Below, in pieces: positions 13,925 through 14,315 of a DNA stretch of 14,315 nt. The notes under the pieces are model-generated. The model had not been told where the DNA came from, searched no databases, and saw nothing but the letters and a program-made list of their open reading frames with translations. The translations under genes and the position numbers were made by a program. Positions within the stretch are counted from its first letter, which is position 1, and every line of letters starts with the position of its first letter. Origin of the DNA: JAWVEV01 sp033856535 (GTDB lineage Bacteria > Actinomycetota > Thermoleophilia > Miltoncostaeales > Miltoncostaeaceae); the NCBI GenBank assembly GCA_033856535.1, contig JAWVEV010000150.1, positions 1 through 14,315 on the forward strand, written 5' to 3'.

Positions 13925-13932
13925 CGGAGGGG

Positions 13933-14315
13933 CTACAGGCTGATGGCGTCCCGCTTGCCGCTGACCTCGGTGGCCAGCTCGGAGACGACCTGCTTGGCGT
14001 CGCCGAAGACCATCAGGGTCTTGGGATCGAAGAACAGCTCGTTCTCGATGCCGGCGAAGCCGGCGCGCATCGAGCGCTTGACCACCATGACGCACTGGGC
14101 CTTGTCGACCTCGAGGATCGGCATGCCGTAGATCGGGCTGCTCTTGTCGTGCCGGGCGGCCGGGTTGACCACGTCGTTGGCGCCGAGCACCAGCACGACG
14201 TCCGCCTGCGGGAACTCCGGGTTGATCTCGTCCATGTCGAGGAGCTGCTCGTAGGGCACGTTCGCCTCGGCCAGCAGCACGTTCATGTGCCCGGGCATCC
14301 GTCCCGCCACCGGGT
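13933..14315 (-). CDS. pntB: NAD(P) transhydrogenase subunit beta, C-terminal part (NADP-binding domain III)
   Basis: The gene enters from the right edge; 127 codons including the stop TAG (13933-13935) are visible, reading on from Pro-Val-Ala-Gly-Arg-Met. This is the NADP(H)-binding domain III of the proton-translocating transhydrogenase. Signature stretches are AGRMPGHMNVLLAEANVPYE, DEIN, LGANDVVNPAA, SPIYGMPILEV, VKRSMRAGFAG and MVFGDAKQV. The enzyme uses the proton gradient to drive hydride transfer from NADH to NADP+. The apparent start at GTG 14310 is internal; the membrane domain lies outside the window. The hairpin at 13896-13924 terminates the transcript. Domain III ends normally, a short tail after VFGDAKQVVSELATEV, with no truncation. 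Confidence 0.95.
   Translation of the reverse strand, partial: PVAGRMPGHMNVLLAEANVPYEQLLDMDEINPEFPQADVVLVLGANDVVNPAARHDKSSPIYGMPILEVDKAQCVMVVKRSMRAGFAGIENELFFDPKTLMVFGDAKQVVSELATEVSGKRDAISL

Noticed and set aside
1..14315. Mobile element, phage, CRISPR array, tRNA or rRNA
   Set aside because: No transposase, integrase, terminal inverted repeats, regularly spaced repeats with spacers, or RNA gene folds were seen on either strand.

Overview
The window is a stretch of bacterial chromosome with very high GC and a strong G/C bias at third codon positions. GTG and other non-ATG starts are frequent, and genes are packed with little or no space between them. This points to a high-GC actinobacterial lineage. 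The DUF559-type protein with an AbiEi-like N-terminus, the tandem universal stress protein, and an MMPL transporter next to a NarL-type two-component pair fit the class Thermoleophilia (Solirubrobacterales and relatives). That placement is inferred from style and gene content, not from a marker search. I see no rRNA, tRNA, CRISPR array, insertion sequence or phage gene. No gene-free gap exceeds 300 bases.

Layout, left to right. (1) 1-1705, plus strand: the 3' part of murJ (lipid II flippase), then a small ferritin-like protein with a degenerate iron site. (2) 1675-3080, minus strand: a DUF559/AbiEi-like protein whose 3' end overlaps the ferritin-like gene tail-to-tail, and an NTF2/SnoaL-like protein. 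(3) 3131-8625, plus strand: a probable five-gene run lepA - hemW - hrcA - unknown acidic-tailed protein - tandem universal stress protein, with junctions of 4-base overlap, 0, 4-base overlap and 16 bases. dnaJ, often found just after hrcA, is absent here. (4) 8626-13369, plus strand: a 144-base leader carrying three copies of a GC-rich repeat, then an MMPL/RND transporter, a membrane histidine kinase and a NarL/LuxR response regulator, all overlapping. (5) 13383-14315, minus strand: a small secreted or membrane-anchored protein that appears to start at CTG, a perfect 12-bp-stem hairpin, and the 3' part of pntB.

How they work together. The lepA-hemW-hrcA block links translation, haem handling and heat-shock repression to a stress protein. 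The kinase and regulator are translationally coupled to the MMPL gene, so the simplest reading is a membrane-stress circuit controlling its own exporter; the leader repeats are a candidate operator. The main features automated annotation would probably miss are three non-ATG starts supported by well-spaced ribosome binding sites: ATA at 7095, TTG at 8770 and CTG at 13727 (minus strand). I found no clear evidence of a wholly new defence or mobile system.
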